From Roseinatronobacter monicus (lineage in GTDB: Bacteria; Pseudomonadota; Alphaproteobacteria; Rhodobacterales; Rhodobacteraceae), in the NCBI RefSeq assembly GCF_006716865.1, contig NZ_VFPT01000001.1, forward strand, positions 2,537,001-2,601,000: a DNA stretch of 64,000 nt. The letters run 5' to 3'. Below, piece by piece: positions 46,387 through 55,714 of the stretch. Within the stretch, counting starts at the first letter, position 1; every line of letters begins with the position of its first letter. A model generated the notes under the pieces. That model was not told the origin of the DNA. It was given only the letters and a program-made list of their open reading frames with translations, and did no database searches. Position numbers and translations under genes: made by a program.

Positions 46387-47301
46387 TCATACTCCTGCAT
46401 GAAAACGGTAGCGGTTGTCGGCCAGTCGCTCGGCGCGGCCAATGCCGCCCTCTGGCAGATGAAAGCCAAGGATCGTCAGATCATCTGCGGTGATCCGGTC
46501 CAACAGGCGCAGCCGTGTTTGCGCCGCCTGTTCAAGGTCGTCATCAGAACCGGAATGCCATTCTGGCCGCTCGAACGCCAGATGATGATTAACCAGCGCA
46601 TCGCCTGTCACAATCAGGCCCTGCCCGCCTGCATCCAGTACAAAGGACATATGGCCCGGTGTGTGGCCGGGTGTGGACATGGCCTGAATGCCCGGCAGAA
46701 CCTCTGCGCCATCCTCGAACAGGGACACATGTTCCTCGACCTCTACCAGCCGCCGTTGCGCGCCCACTGCGAAAGATTGCCGCGCGGCACCAATGCTTTC
46801 AACCGTGTCAGGGTCCATCCAGTAATCCCATTCCGCGCGCCCCATCATCACCTCGGCATTGGGCAGCAGGGGTTCATCGAAATCATCCAACAGCCCCCAG
46901 ATGTGATCGGGATGCGCGTGGGTGATGACCAGATGCGTGATGTCTTCGGGGGCAACACCGAGCGAGTCCATCGCCTGCATCATGTGACCGGCAGAGGGCA
47001 TGAAATCCGGCCCCGCGCCAATATCGAACATCACCACGCGCGGCCCATCACGCAGCAAGACCAGATTGCAGGGCGGCTCGAACTGGTCGCCGCTCAGGCC
47101 GTGGCGGGCCAGCACTTCGGCCAATTCATCTTGCGGCATGTTCTCAAGCATCATGTCAGCCGGAAGTTCAAGATACCCGTCCGACAGCATGTCGATGCGC
47201 GTTCCACCGTGTTCCAGCGTGGTTCTTGCCTGTAGCCGCTGCGGAAGCGCAAGCGCCAGCGTTGCAGCACCTGTGCTTTGGATGAATCCTCGTCTGTTCA
47301 T
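46387..47301 (-). CDS. Exported metallo-beta-lactamase-fold hydrolase, intact metal site
   Basis: A 304-residue MBL protein with a Tat-like leader (NRRGFIQSTGAATLALALP) and a complete dinuclear zinc site: THAHPDH (His128, His130, Asp132, His133), then TPGHTPGHMSF and the Asp of VTGDALVNHH. The closing LGFHLPEGG supplies the last His. It is the first of two MBL genes in tandem, with a strong AGGGAGAAAG ribosome site overlapped by an inverted repeat. Substrate unknown; lactonase- or phosphodiesterase-like activities are possible. Confidence 0.85.
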   Translation of the reverse strand: MNRRGFIQSTGAATLALALPQRLQARTTLEHGGTRIDMLSDGYLELPADMMLENMPQDELAEVLARHGLSGDQFEPPCNLVLLRDGPRVVMFDIGAGPDFMPSAGHMMQAMDSLGVAPEDITHLVITHAHPDHIWGLLDDFDEPLLPNAEVMMGRAEWDYWMDPDTVESIGAARQSFAVGAQRRLVEVEEHVSLFEDGAEVLPGIQAMSTPGHTPGHMSFVLDAGGQGLIVTGDALVNHHLAFERPEWHSGSDDDLEQAAQTRLRLLDRITADDLTILGFHLPEGGIGRAERLADNRYRFHAGV

Positions 47302-47315
47302 TATGTCTTTCTCCC

Positions 47316-47335
47316 TCATGCGAAAAATCGCATGA
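47316..47335. repeat. 8-bp inverted repeat with 4-nt loop upstream of the MBL genes
   Basis: TCATGCGA-AAAA-TCGCATGA. One arm begins next to the ribosome site of the intact MBL gene, so in RNA it could fold as a hairpin just before it, or as DNA it could be an operator. Confidence 0.6.
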
Positions 47336-47390
47336 TCCTGTCATACGTTGCATTGACGGATGCGAGGGAGAGCGCATCAAACTACACACC

Positions 47391-47405
47391 AGACCTTATA
47401 GGTCT
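47391..47405. promoter_or_regulatory. Inverted repeat AGACC-N5-GGTCT
   Basis: AGACC-TTATA-GGTCT, about 90 nt upstream of the MBL start. The symmetric arms and AT centre are operator-like; no known regulator is assigned. Confidence 0.4.
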
Positions 47406-47480
47406 TTGTGACAGATGCAAGACTACAGATATGTTGCACGCCGACAAATTCTGCCCATTGGGCGCATCAGCGCGCGCATG

Positions 47481-47512
47481 AAAAAGGCCACCCGGAAACC
47501 GGATGGCCTTTT
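47481..47512 (-). terminator. Rho-independent terminator after the HU-like gene
   Basis: On the minus strand AAAAGGCCATCCGG-TTT-CCGGGTGGCCTTTTT: a long GC stem with one G-T or mismatch pair and a T5 tail, 22 nt after the HU-like stop. The A-tract on the other side would let it act in both directions. Confidence 0.88.
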
Positions 47513-47534
47513 GCAAATCTGTCATGGCGGTGGC

Positions 47535-47825
47535 TTAGCCGTTGACGGCATCTTTCAGCGCTTTTGCAATCGTGACCTTGACTGCCTTGTCCGCCGCTTT
47601 GGTCATTGTCTCGCCTGTTGCGGGGTTGCGAACCTGACGCTCTGGGCGCGCGCGGCACATGATCTTGCCGATACCGGGCAGCGTGATCGCGCCCCCTGCA
47701 GAAACTTCCTGCATGACCAGATCCGACACAGCGTCCAGCGCGGCTGCCGCAGTCTTCTTGTCAGCGTCCATCTTCTCGGCCAGTGCTGCGACGAGTTGGG
47801 TCTTGGTCATCGGTTTAGCAGTCAT
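47535..47825 (-). CDS. HU-family DNA-binding protein
   Basis: A 96-residue HU/IHF-family protein: N-terminal MTKTQLVAALAEKMDADKKTAAAALDAV, then the beta-arm segment RPERQVRNPATGETMTKAADKAVKVTIAKALKDAV. The arm keeps the RNPxTG DNA-intercalation motif. The ATG at 47825 follows AAGGAG. Monocistronic, with a strong terminator. HU proteins bend and compact DNA. The arm and Met-Cys content are slightly unusual, but the family is clear. Confidence 0.92.
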   Translation of the reverse strand: MTAKPMTKTQLVAALAEKMDADKKTAAAALDAVSDLVMQEVSAGGAITLPGIGKIMCRARPERQVRNPATGETMTKAADKAVKVTIAKALKDAVNG

Positions 47826-47986
47826 CTTGAACTCCTTAGGATAAGTTTTTTCTGGCAGCGACGCATCTGCGCCACTCAACGATGCGTTGCATTGCGAGCC
47901 GCATCTAGCCCGAGATTTCAGGGACTGGCAATCACCCCAACCTCAGAAAAAGCAGCTTTTCCACCGAAAAGGCCATAAAATGCCAC

Positions 47987-49474
47987 TTACAGAAAGGCAG
48001 TTTCACTAAATGAGCGCAGTTTCCTGCTGTGAATTTTCTCTAGCGGCATCTCGCGCAGCAATTCCATCGCCCGAATCCCGATCTGCAAATGCCGCGCAAC
48101 TTGGGTCTTGTAGAAAGATGACGCCATGCCCGGCAACTTCAATTCGCCATGCAGGGGTTTGTCTGACACACATAGCAAGGTGCCGTAGGGCACACGGAAC
48201 CGGAACCCGTTGGCCGCTATGGTGGCGCTCTCCATATCCAGCGCAATGGCGCGCGACTGGCTGAGCCGCTGCACAGGCCCGGACTGGTCGCGCAATTCCC
48301 AGTTGCGGTTGTCGATTGTGGCGACGGTGCCGGTGCGCATGATCTGCTTGAGCGCGTAACCTTCCAGCTGCGTGACCTGCGCCACGGCATCTTGCAGCGC
48401 AATCTGGATTTCAGCCAAAGCGGGAATAGGCACCCAGACAGGCAAATCCGCATCCAGCACGTTGTCTTCGCGCAAATATGCGTGCGCCAGCACGAAATCG
48501 CCCAGCGCCTGAGAATTGCGCAAGCCCGCACAATGGCCCACCATCAGCCATGCATGCGGGCGCAACACGGCAATATGGTCGGTGGCGGTTTTCGCATTCG
48601 ACGGCCCCACCCCGATATTGACCAGCGTAATTCCCGCCCCGCGCGGGCGCTTCAGGTGATAGGTTGGCATTTGCGGCAAACGCGGCTGCGCCGGGATGGC
48701 CCCGTCGGGGTCTGTCAGCTTGAAATTTCCGGGCACAACGAAGGACGTGTAGCCGCTATCAGGGTCGCGCAACTGCTCACGGGCGAAAGCCTCGAACTCA
48801 TCAACATAGAACTGATAGTTGGTGAACAGGATATGGTTCTGGAAATGCTCGGGGTCGGTCGCGGTGTAATGCGCCAGCCGCGCCAGCGAGTAGTCGATGC
48901 GCTGCGCCGTGAACAGCGCCAGCGGGCGCGAGCCGTCATCATTCTGCGCGCGGTCGCCATTGACGATATCATCATTCGTCGTGGCCAGATCAGGCACATC
49001 AAACATATCGCGCAGCGACAAGGACAACTCGCCATTCTCCGGCAGGCTGACATCGCCGCGCCCCGCCATGGCGAAATGCAGCGGAATGGGCGTCATTGAG
49101 GGACCGATGCTGACCGGCACACCATGATTTTGCATCAAAAGCGATATCTGCTGGCGCAGGTAATGGCGAAACAGATCCGGCCGCGTCACCGTCGAGGCGT
49201 AGCTGCCCGGCTCGGACACATGCCCATAGCTCAGGCGCGAATCGATCTGGTCATAGCGCGAGGTCACAAAGCGGATTTCAGGGTAAAACGCACGATACCG
49301 CGCCGAAGTCTTTTCCCCGCTGACCACACGGTTGAACGCATCAATCAGAAATTTGGTCGATGTGGCATACAACTCTTCCAGATAGGCCACGGCTTTGTCT
49401 GCGTCGGTCAGGAACGGGTGTTCGGGCAATGTCGGCGTCAGGATGGAAAGTGTCTTGTTCGGTGTCATCTGCAT
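47987..49474 (-). CDS. amn: AMP nucleosidase
   Basis: A 495-residue AMP nucleosidase: an N-terminal Amn-specific domain (SRYDQIDSRLSYGHVSEPG) and a C-terminal nucleoside-phosphorylase domain (VNIGVGPSNAKTATDHIAVLRPHAWLMVGHCAGLR; ALDMESATIAANG). It splits AMP to adenine and ribose 5-phosphate. AAGGAAAA precedes two possible ATGs (49474, 49468). Confidence 0.94.
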   Translation of the reverse strand: MQMTPNKTLSILTPTLPEHPFLTDADKAVAYLEELYATSTKFLIDAFNRVVSGEKTSARYRAFYPEIRFVTSRYDQIDSRLSYGHVSEPGSYASTVTRPDLFRHYLRQQISLLMQNHGVPVSIGPSMTPIPLHFAMAGRGDVSLPENGELSLSLRDMFDVPDLATTNDDIVNGDRAQNDDGSRPLALFTAQRIDYSLARLAHYTATDPEHFQNHILFTNYQFYVDEFEAFAREQLRDPDSGYTSFVVPGNFKLTDPDGAIPAQPRLPQMPTYHLKRPRGAGITLVNIGVGPSNAKTATDHIAVLRPHAWLMVGHCAGLRNSQALGDFVLAHAYLREDNVLDADLPVWVPIPALAEIQIALQDAVAQVTQLEGYALKQIMRTGTVATIDNRNWELRDQSGPVQRLSQSRAIALDMESATIAANGFRFRVPYGTLLCVSDKPLHGELKLPGMASSFYKTQVARHLQIGIRAMELLREMPLEKIHSRKLRSFSETAFL

Positions 49475-49598
49475 TTTTCCTTATTGTGGTGGCACCGCGG
49501 GCCTGACGCGACATTGCCACCCCTGCGCGGGACCGACAAGCACCCGATATCAAAGAATCGCTCTTCCCCCGCATCTGCCAATAGATTAGCTTTGCGCC

Positions 49599-50534
49599 AT
49601 GACGACAGCTTTTCTCACCCACCCCGACGCCCTCGCACATCAGACACCTGCCGGACACCCCGAGCAGATCGCCCGAATAGACGCGATTTATTCCGCCATC
49701 GCCGCCCCCGAATTCGCAGGGCTGATGCGGCTGGACGCGCCCTTGGGCGAAGAAGACCAGCTTTTGCTGTGCCATCCCGAACATTATGTGACCCGTATCC
49801 GCAAGGCGATCCCGGCGGCAGGCATGTATCAGCTTGATGCCGATACGCATGTCTCGCCCGGATCACTGGACGCGGCCCTGCGCGGTGTCGGCGGGGCGTG
49901 CCATGCCGTTGATCTGGTCATGGACGGAACCGCACAGAATGCCTTTGTCGCCATGCGCCCCCCCGGCCACCATGCGGAACGCGCGACGCCCATGGGGTTT
50001 TGCCTGTTCGGCACGATTGCGATTGCAGCGCGTCATGCGATGGAACGCCACGGGTTGCAGCGTGTCGCGGTGGTCGATTTCGACGTGCATCACGGCAATG
50101 GCACACAAGACCTGCTGTGGGACGAGCGGCGCGCCTTGTTCGTGTCCAGTCACCAGATGCCGCTCTGGCCCGGCACCGGCAAGGCCGATGAACGCGGCGC
50201 ATTCGGCAATGTCATGAACATTCCCCTGCCCCCTGAGACCGAAGGCACCAGCTTTCGTAGGGTCTATGAAGATACGGTCTTGCCGCAACTGGAGCGCTTT
50301 GCCCCTGAACTGGTGCTGGTATCCGCCGGATTTGACGCCCACCGCGATGACCCGCTTGCGCAACTGAACCTGACCGAAGATGATTTCGCATGGGTCACAG
50401 GTGCCCTGTGCGACATTGCCGCGCGCCATAGCGGCGGGCGGCTGGTTTCGGTGCTGGAGGGGGGCTATGATCTGGATGCGTTGAGCCGCAGTGTTTCGGC
50501 GCATATCCGCGTGCTGATGGAGAAAAGCGCATGA
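49599..50534 (+). CDS. Histone-deacetylase-superfamily protein (AcuC/APAH type)
   Basis: A 311-residue zinc deacetylase of the arginase/HDAC fold. Key residues are visible: the charge-relay pair PPGHHAE, the zinc site [14 protein letters not shown] and FDAHRDDPL. In bacteria such enzymes act on acetylated lysines or acetylpolyamines; the substrate here is unknown. Its stop overlaps the xseB start (ATGA), so it heads the xseB-ispA-dxs operon. Confidence 0.9.
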   Translation: MTTAFLTHPDALAHQTPAGHPEQIARIDAIYSAIAAPEFAGLMRLDAPLGEEDQLLLCHPEHYVTRIRKAIPAAGMYQLDADTHVSPGSLDAALRGVGGACHAVDLVMDGTAQNAFVAMRPPGHHAERATPMGFCLFGTIAIAARHAMERHGLQRVAVVDFDVHHGNGTQDLLWDERRALFVSSHQMPLWPGTGKADERGAFGNVMNIPLPPETEGTSFRRVYEDTVLPQLERFAPELVLVSAGFDAHRDDPLAQLNLTEDDFAWVTGALCDIAARHSGGRLVSVLEGGYDLDALSRSVSAHIRVLMEKSA

Positions 50535-50770
50535 GCGACAAAGCTGTTTCCGAGATGAGCTTTGAAGAAGCCCTGCGCGGGCTGGAAGAGATTGTCACGC
50601 GGCTGGAACGCGGCGATGTCCCGCTGGACCAGTCGATCACCCTGTATGAACGCGGGGCCGCGCTGAAAAAGCATTGTGAAACCCGCCTGAACGAGGCCCA
50701 GATGCGCGTCGAGGCGATCCGGCTGTCCGAAGACGGAACGCCCAAGGGCACGGAGCCATTCTCGGCATGA
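50531..50770 (+). CDS. xseB: Exodeoxyribonuclease VII small subunit
   Basis: A 79-residue XseB with the signature [34 protein letters not shown], forming the helical hairpin that packs on XseA. It overlaps both neighbours by four bases. XseA is not in the window. Confidence 0.95.
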   Translation: MSDKAVSEMSFEEALRGLEEIVTRLERGDVPLDQSITLYERGAALKKHCETRLNEAQMRVEAIRLSEDGTPKGTEPFSA

Positions 50771-51642
50771 GCGACTTTGCCACCGCCCTTCACTCGGCGG
50801 CAGAGAAGATTGAGGCGCGTCTGGCAGCCGAAATCGCCGCCCTGCCCGACAGTCAGGTGCGCGACGCAATGGCCTACGCGGCACGCGGCGGCAAGAAACT
50901 GCGTGGTTTTCTGGTGATGGAATCCGCAAGGCTGCATGGAATTGCGCCCGAAATATCCGTGCAGGCAGCCGCCGCAATCGAGGCGATCCATGCCTATTCG
51001 CTGGTGCATGATGACCTGCCTGCCATGGATGACGACGATCTGCGCCGGGGCCAGCCAACTGTTCATGTCAAATGGGACGAGGCCACCGCGATACTTGTCG
51101 GCGACGCGCTGCAATCGCTGGCCTTTGGCTTGCTTGCGCGCGATGATGCAGCCCCCACACCGCAAGGGCGGCTGGCACTGATTGCGTCGATGGCGCAGGC
51201 GGCCGGGGGCGCGGGCATGGTGCTGGGCCAGGCGCTGGATATTGAAGCGGAAACCGCCACCGCGCCGCTGTCACTTGATGAAATCACTGCACTTCAGGCA
51301 GGCAAGACCGGTGCCTTGATCGAATGGTCCGCCTGCGCAGGCGCCCGGATGGCGCAGGCCGATACTGCCCCGCTTGCCGCCTATGCGCGCGCACTCGGGC
51401 TTGCCTTTCAGATCGCCGACGACATCCTTGATGTCGAAGGCGATGCAGCCTTGGCAGGAAAGCGCCTGCACAAGGACGCCTGCGCAGGCAAGGCCACATT
51501 CGTGTCGCTGCTGGGGCTGGACGGGGCGAAAGCGCGCGCCCAAGACCTGATCGTGCAAGCGCAGGCCGCGTTAAAGGTCTATGGCGACGATGCAGCACAG
51601 TTGCGCGACGCTGCGCAATTCGTTATCGCCCGCAGCAACTGA
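50767..51642 (+). CDS. ispA: Farnesyl diphosphate synthase (polyprenyl synthetase)
   Basis: A 291-residue short-chain prenyl synthase with the first aspartate-rich motif [14 protein letters not shown], the GGKKLRG substrate loop, and the second motif FQIADDILD. It condenses IPP with DMAPP and GPP to farnesyl diphosphate. The xseB-ispA-dxs context is classical. Confidence 0.95.
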   Translation: MSDFATALHSAAEKIEARLAAEIAALPDSQVRDAMAYAARGGKKLRGFLVMESARLHGIAPEISVQAAAAIEAIHAYSLVHDDLPAMDDDDLRRGQPTVHVKWDEATAILVGDALQSLAFGLLARDDAAPTPQGRLALIASMAQAAGGAGMVLGQALDIEAETATAPLSLDEITALQAGKTGALIEWSACAGARMAQADTAPLAAYARALGLAFQIADDILDVEGDAALAGKRLHKDACAGKATFVSLLGLDGAKARAQDLIVQAQAALKVYGDDAAQLRDAAQFVIARSN

Positions 51643-51686
51643 CAGGTGCGTGTGGGCATCCAACGCGTCAACGAGAAGGTAGAGAA

Positions 51687-53603
51687 ATGGCTCAAACCCC
51701 GCTTCTGGACAAGGTCACGTCACCTGCCGACCTCAAGGCGCTGAACGACCGCGAGTTGCGTCAACTGGCAGACGAGCTGCGCACCGAGACAATATCGGCA
51801 GTGTCGGAGACAGGCGGGCATCTGGGCGCGGGGCTTGGGGTGGTGGAACTGACCGTTGCGCTGCATGCGGTATTTGACACGCCGCGTGACCGGCTGATCT
51901 GGGATGTGTCGCACCAATCCTACCCGCATAAAATCCTGACAGGGCGGCGCGACCGTATCCGCACCCTGCGCCAGCAAGACGGGCTGTCGGGCTTCACCAA
52001 ACGCTCTGAATCGCCCTATGACCCGTTTGGCGCGGCGCACAGCTCTACCTCCATCTCGGCCGCACTCGGCTTCACGATGGCGCGTGAGTTGGGCGGCGCG
52101 CCCGACCCTGCTTTGGGCGATGCGATTGCGGTCATCGGGGATGGCGCGATCAGTGCAGGCATGGCGTTCGAGGCGATGAACAATGCGGGCCATTTGGGCC
52201 GGCGCATGTTTGTCGTGCTCAATGACAATGAAATGTCCATTGCGCCGCCGACCGGGGCCATGTCCAGCTATCTGTCCCGCATCTATGCCGACAAGCCTGT
52301 GCAAGACCTCAAACAGGCGATGAAAGGCGCGATCTCGCTTTTGCCCGGCCCGTTTCAGGAAGGGGCGCGGCGCGCCAAAGACCTGCTCAAGCATGTAACC
52401 GTCGGCGGCACCTTGTTCGAAGAATTGGGTTTCAACTATCTCGGCCCGATAGACGGGCATGATCTGGACCAGCTTTTGTGGGTGTTCCGCACCCTGCGCG
52501 AGCGCGCGGATGAGCCGATGTTGGTGCATATCCTGACCAAAAAAGGCAAAGGCTACGCGCCCGCCGAAGATGCCGCCGACCGGGGACATGCGCGCGCGAA
52601 ATTCGATCTGGTCACCGGCACGCAGAAAAAAGCGCCGTCCAACGCGCCCAGCTACACCAAGGTCTTTGCCCAAAGCCTCATTTCCGAAGCCGAGCGCGAT
52701 GACAAGATTGTGGCCGTCACCGCTGCCATGCCCGATGGCACCGGTCTGGACCTGTTCGCCAAACAGTTCCCGAAACGCATGTTCGACGTGGCCATTGCCG
52801 AACAGCATGGCGTCACATTCTGTGCAGCGCTGGCCGCAGGGGGGATGAAACCCTTTTGTGCGATGTATTCCACCTTTCTGCAACGCGGCTACGATCAGGT
52901 CGTGCATGATGTGGCGATCCAGCGCCTGCCGGTGCGATTTGCCATCGACCGTGCAGGGCTGGTGGGGGCGGATGGCGCGACCCACGCGGGCAGCTATGAC
53001 GTGGCCTATCTGGCCAATCTGCCAGGCTTCGTTGTCATGGCCGCCGCAGATGAGGCAGAGCTGGTTCATATGGTCGCCACCGCGGTCGCCCATGATGACG
53101 GCCCCATCGCCTTTCGCTTTCCGCGCGGCGAGGGGGAAGGCGTCGAGATGCCCGCCACAGGCGTGCCGCTTGAAATTGGCAAGGGCCGCATGATCCGGCA
53201 GGGCAGTCGCGTGGCGATCCTGTCCTTTGGCACGCGGCTGGGCGAAGTGCTGAAAGCCTGCGAAGCTCTTGGCGCCAAGGGGATCACCCCGACCGTGGCC
53301 GATGCACGCTTCGCTAAACCGCTGGACCGTGACATGATTTTGGAACTGGCGCACACACATGAGGCGCTTATCACCATTGAAGAAGGAGCAATCGGCGGCT
53401 TTGGCAGCCATGTCGCGCAACTTCTGGCGGATGAAGGCGTGTTTGACACCGGCCTGAAATACCGCTCGATGGTGCTGCCCGATATTTTCATAGATCAGGC
53501 CAGCCCGCGCGCCATGTATGACATCGCCGCCATGAACGCCCCCCATATCGAAGCCAAGGTGCTGGCGGTCCTCGGAGTAGCGCAAGTCGGCAAACGGGCG
53601 TAG
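51687..53603 (+). CDS. dxs: 1-deoxy-D-xylulose-5-phosphate synthase
   Basis: A 638-residue thiamine-diphosphate enzyme: N-terminal [21 protein letters not shown], ThDP motif [17 protein letters not shown], central FAEQ-like [15 protein letters not shown], and transketolase C-domain. It condenses pyruvate and glyceraldehyde 3-phosphate in the MEP route to isoprenoids. AGAAGGTAGAG precedes the ATG. The 44-nt gap after ispA keeps it in the operon. It converges with the Slam-like gene. Confidence 0.96.
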   Translation: MAQTPLLDKVTSPADLKALNDRELRQLADELRTETISAVSETGGHLGAGLGVVELTVALHAVFDTPRDRLIWDVSHQSYPHKILTGRRDRIRTLRQQDGLSGFTKRSESPYDPFGAAHSSTSISAALGFTMARELGGAPDPALGDAIAVIGDGAISAGMAFEAMNNAGHLGRRMFVVLNDNEMSIAPPTGAMSSYLSRIYADKPVQDLKQAMKGAISLLPGPFQEGARRAKDLLKHVTVGGTLFEELGFNYLGPIDGHDLDQLLWVFRTLRERADEPMLVHILTKKGKGYAPAEDAADRGHARAKFDLVTGTQKKAPSNAPSYTKVFAQSLISEAERDDKIVAVTAAMPDGTGLDLFAKQFPKRMFDVAIAEQHGVTFCAALAAGGMKPFCAMYSTFLQRGYDQVVHDVAIQRLPVRFAIDRAGLVGADGATHAGSYDVAYLANLPGFVVMAAADEAELVHMVATAVAHDDGPIAFRFPRGEGEGVEMPATGVPLEIGKGRMIRQGSRVAILSFGTRLGEVLKACEALGAKGITPTVADARFAKPLDRDMILELAHTHEALITIEEGAIGGFGSHVAQLLADEGVFDTGLKYRSMVLPDIFIDQASPRAMYDIAAMNAPHIEAKVLAVLGVAQVGKRA

Positions 53604-53643
53604 ACGCAATTTGACACCTTGAACGTCCCCTCCTCGAACGCTC

Positions 53644-54717
53644 TCAAAACCGATAGGCAGGCAGCGCGATGGAAAAGGTCGCATGATTGCCGTCAAATTC
53701 CGATAGATCATGGCGTAATCTGCGATAACCGATGCTGGGGGTCAGACCAAAGACGACAGGTAGCATCAGCGTGATGCCATATTCGTGCCGATGGTGCCGC
53801 TGGCCCAGCAACTGTCCCCCTGTCTCGCGCTGGTGTGACAGGCCGATCTGGTAAAACCTGTCAGCAATGAAACGGCCATGCTCCACCTGCGCCGAGACTG
53901 TCGTCAGTGACCGCCCCTGCACACGCTCTCCTATGAAAATGCGCGTCGAAAAAGCGCCGTGAGTGCGATCAAGGTGGCGCAAGTGCAGGCTGGCGGTATT
54001 GCGTGCGTTGTCGGGGCGGAACTCACGGCCCAACGTAACACTTGCTTCGCTCAGAGCATTGTCCTGCACAAGAATATGCGACAGACCAACCGTGGCCACA
54101 CTCAATTTGGTCGTACTGCGATCCCGGTAGACAAGTGACCTACTCAGACACATATCCAGCGCAGAGAGATGTCTCAGCTGATTTTCCGAACATGCTTGCA
54201 CAGACAGCGCGCGATAGTCCATGCCGTTGTCCAATGCGCGGCGATAGGTTGCACTGCTCTGAACCGAGACGGCGCGCCCCGCGCCCCAGACAAACCGCTG
54301 CCCCACTGCAAGGCGAGCACCCGCATAAATGCTAGCCTGCGCACGCGTATCTGGTGTGACGCGCCAATGTTGGCCCCCGATTCGGACAGTATCTGTTTCC
54401 AGCCCGCCATTGAAGTTGCGGTCATAGCCCAGTTCCGGTGTGAGCGACACACTGGGCGACAACGCATATTTATGGGGACCATTCCGCCCGACAATACCCA
54501 GACGCCTGTCGATGTCTGCCAGCGCTTTCGCTGCACCTTCTGGCCGTTCGGCGACAAGCGCCGTGCGATACAGGCGCAAGGAACCGGTTTCTGACGCCAA
54601 GCGCCATGCCGGGCCTTGCTGCGCACTTGCCCCTTGTGCAACCAGGAGAGTTACAGAAACGCAAACCGCCAAGCAGCGCGCGCGGCGAAAGGCCTCAAAC
54701 AGATATGCGGCGTACAT
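53644..54717 (-). CDS. Outer-membrane beta-barrel, Slam (DUF560)-like, without a TPR domain
   Basis: A 357-residue protein with a signal peptide (cleaved near ASA-QQG), a short 50-residue helical periplasmic part (GAAKALADIDRRLGIV) and then about 275 residues of alternating short beta strands, starting SPSVSLTPELGYDRNFNGG and ending ALPAYRF, with the terminal aromatic typical of outer-membrane barrels. Size and strand pattern suit a 14-strand barrel. The neighbour upstream is a TbpB-like lipoprotein gene, the known partner type of surface lipoprotein assembly modulators. Slams usually carry an N-terminal TPR domain, which is missing here. An ordinary porin-like protein is the alternative. GC is lower than in the neighbours. 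Confidence 0.6.
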   Translation of the reverse strand: MYAAYLFEAFRRARCLAVCVSVTLLVAQGASAQQGPAWRLASETGSLRLYRTALVAERPEGAAKALADIDRRLGIVGRNGPHKYALSPSVSLTPELGYDRNFNGGLETDTVRIGGQHWRVTPDTRAQASIYAGARLAVGQRFVWGAGRAVSVQSSATYRRALDNGMDYRALSVQACSENQLRHLSALDMCLSRSLVYRDRSTTKLSVATVGLSHILVQDNALSEASVTLGREFRPDNARNTASLHLRHLDRTHGAFSTRIFIGERVQGRSLTTVSAQVEHGRFIADRFYQIGLSHQRETGGQLLGQRHHRHEYGITLMLPVVFGLTPSIGYRRLRHDLSEFDGNHATFSIALPAYRF

Positions 54718-54734
54718 GGAAATATCTCAATTGG

Positions 54735-54761
54735 AAAAACGGCAGCGATTTCCCGCTGCCG
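54735..54761 (-). terminator. Terminator-like hairpin between lipoprotein and barrel genes
   Basis: On the minus strand CGGCAGCG-GGAAAT-CGCTGCCG-TTTTT: an 8-bp perfect stem followed by a T5 tract, 43 nt after the lipoprotein stop and 18 nt before the barrel ATG. It should let only part of the transcripts continue. Confidence 0.75.
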
Positions 54762-54803
54762 ATTGCTCGAAAAAGGCTTTAGACGTACTGAAACGTCATG
54801 TCA

Positions 54804-55334
54804 TTAATCTTGCGAAAGAACACCACGGCCACCACTGATGTCCATGGCTCCTTCAGGTGTCATGACACTGCCACCAAGGTTCGCCGAAACGCCAGTCGCA
54901 CCTTCGCCCCTGAACGTACCGCCCACCAAAAGCGTGTTGGCATCATCAGAAGTAAATGTCTCACCGTCAAAGGCGAGCTCACCTAACAACGGAAGATTTT
55001 CATACGAATTGCCGGTGAAAGCATGTTCACCGTCTTGGCTCAGTGCGCCCTCGGCCCCTGCAATTGTTAGGCTTGAATTGGTGAGGGTACCGCCACCTTC
55101 TGCGAAATTGGCAGTCATGGACATCTGTCCGGTGAAGCGCATATCCCCATCACCTTGGATATCGTTAATTGCGCCCGAATAGGTTGCGCTACCTTCTGTC
55201 GGCATCCCTTCAACAGGCGTATCGGCCCGCAGGTTTGTTGGTGTTTCACTTGGGCTGCTGCCGTTGCTCGAACCGAGGCAAGCTGAAAGCGCAAATGCGG
55301 ATGCAGCGATAAGGAAGTGGTGTGTTTTGAACAT
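54804..55334 (-). CDS. TbpB-like lipoprotein, putative surface lipoprotein
   Basis: A 176-residue lipoprotein. Signal peptide MFKTHHFLIAASAFALSAC has the lipobox LSAC with Cys19 and Leu at +2. A low-complexity Ser/Thr/Pro linker follows. The remaining residues, about 48-176, repeat short strands and Gly/Asn turns and end in VGGTFRGEGATGVSANLGGSV (138-157), resembling the G-x-F-x-G-x-x-A-x-E-x-G-G signature of the transferrin-binding-protein B barrel. GGAGAAATC precedes the ATG at 55334. GC about 54 percent by hand count (54841-55080). It is upstream of the Slam-like gene. Ligand unknown. Confidence 0.7.
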   Translation of the reverse strand: MFKTHHFLIAASAFALSACLGSSNGSSPSETPTNLRADTPVEGMPTEGSATYSGAINDIQGDGDMRFTGQMSMTANFAEGGGTLTNSSLTIAGAEGALSQDGEHAFTGNSYENLPLLGELAFDGETFTSDDANTLLVGGTFRGEGATGVSANLGGSVMTPEGAMDISGGRGVLSQD

Positions 55335-55714
55335 GATTTCTCCAAAAAAATTCAGTGAAAGGTAGTGATTTTTCAAAATGATAGTGACCTCACTACCCTT
55401 CCCGCAGGATAGTAGGACTGGCATACGAAGCACAGGCCAGAGTTGTCCCGATTGTCGACTTTTGTGATCAAGCGTTGCAAGCAAAGCACACGCCAAGATA
55501 CAGGAACCGTATCAGAACCGGGAAGCCGGATTTATTGAAACCATTCTTTCCCCAGCCTAGAGTTTGCCGCCGGATCGGCAATCAAAGACCGGAAAGACGA
55601 GTAGCCCGACGACGACGCGCAGCACGGGCCGTCTTTCCATTCGACCGAAACATGCCCAAAGTACTCTTGGCAAGATTTTCACATGACACGCATAGGGGCA
55701 GAGTTGCTTTCCTC
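55335..55714. other. 380-nt region between the lipoprotein gene and the sugar operon end
   Basis: Contains the operator candidate at 55361-55397 and AT-richer sequence expected for a promoter on the minus strand. The remainder, to the Gfo/Idh/MocA stop at 55715, shows no coding frame with a ribosome site. Confidence 0.5.
55361..55397. promoter_or_regulatory. Palindromic operator candidate upstream of the lipoprotein gene
   Basis: TAGTGA-CC-TCACTA (55382-55395) is a symmetric 14-mer. A further half-site GGTAGTGA lies at 55361-55368, mirrored by TCACTACC at 55390-55397. They lie 27-63 nt upstream of the lipoprotein ATG, over the likely promoter. No known regulator is assigned; it does not match Fur or Irr boxes. 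Confidence 0.5.

Noticed and set aside
51720..53711. 663-codon open frame on the minus strand
   Set aside because: Antisense to dxs, which has complete motifs.
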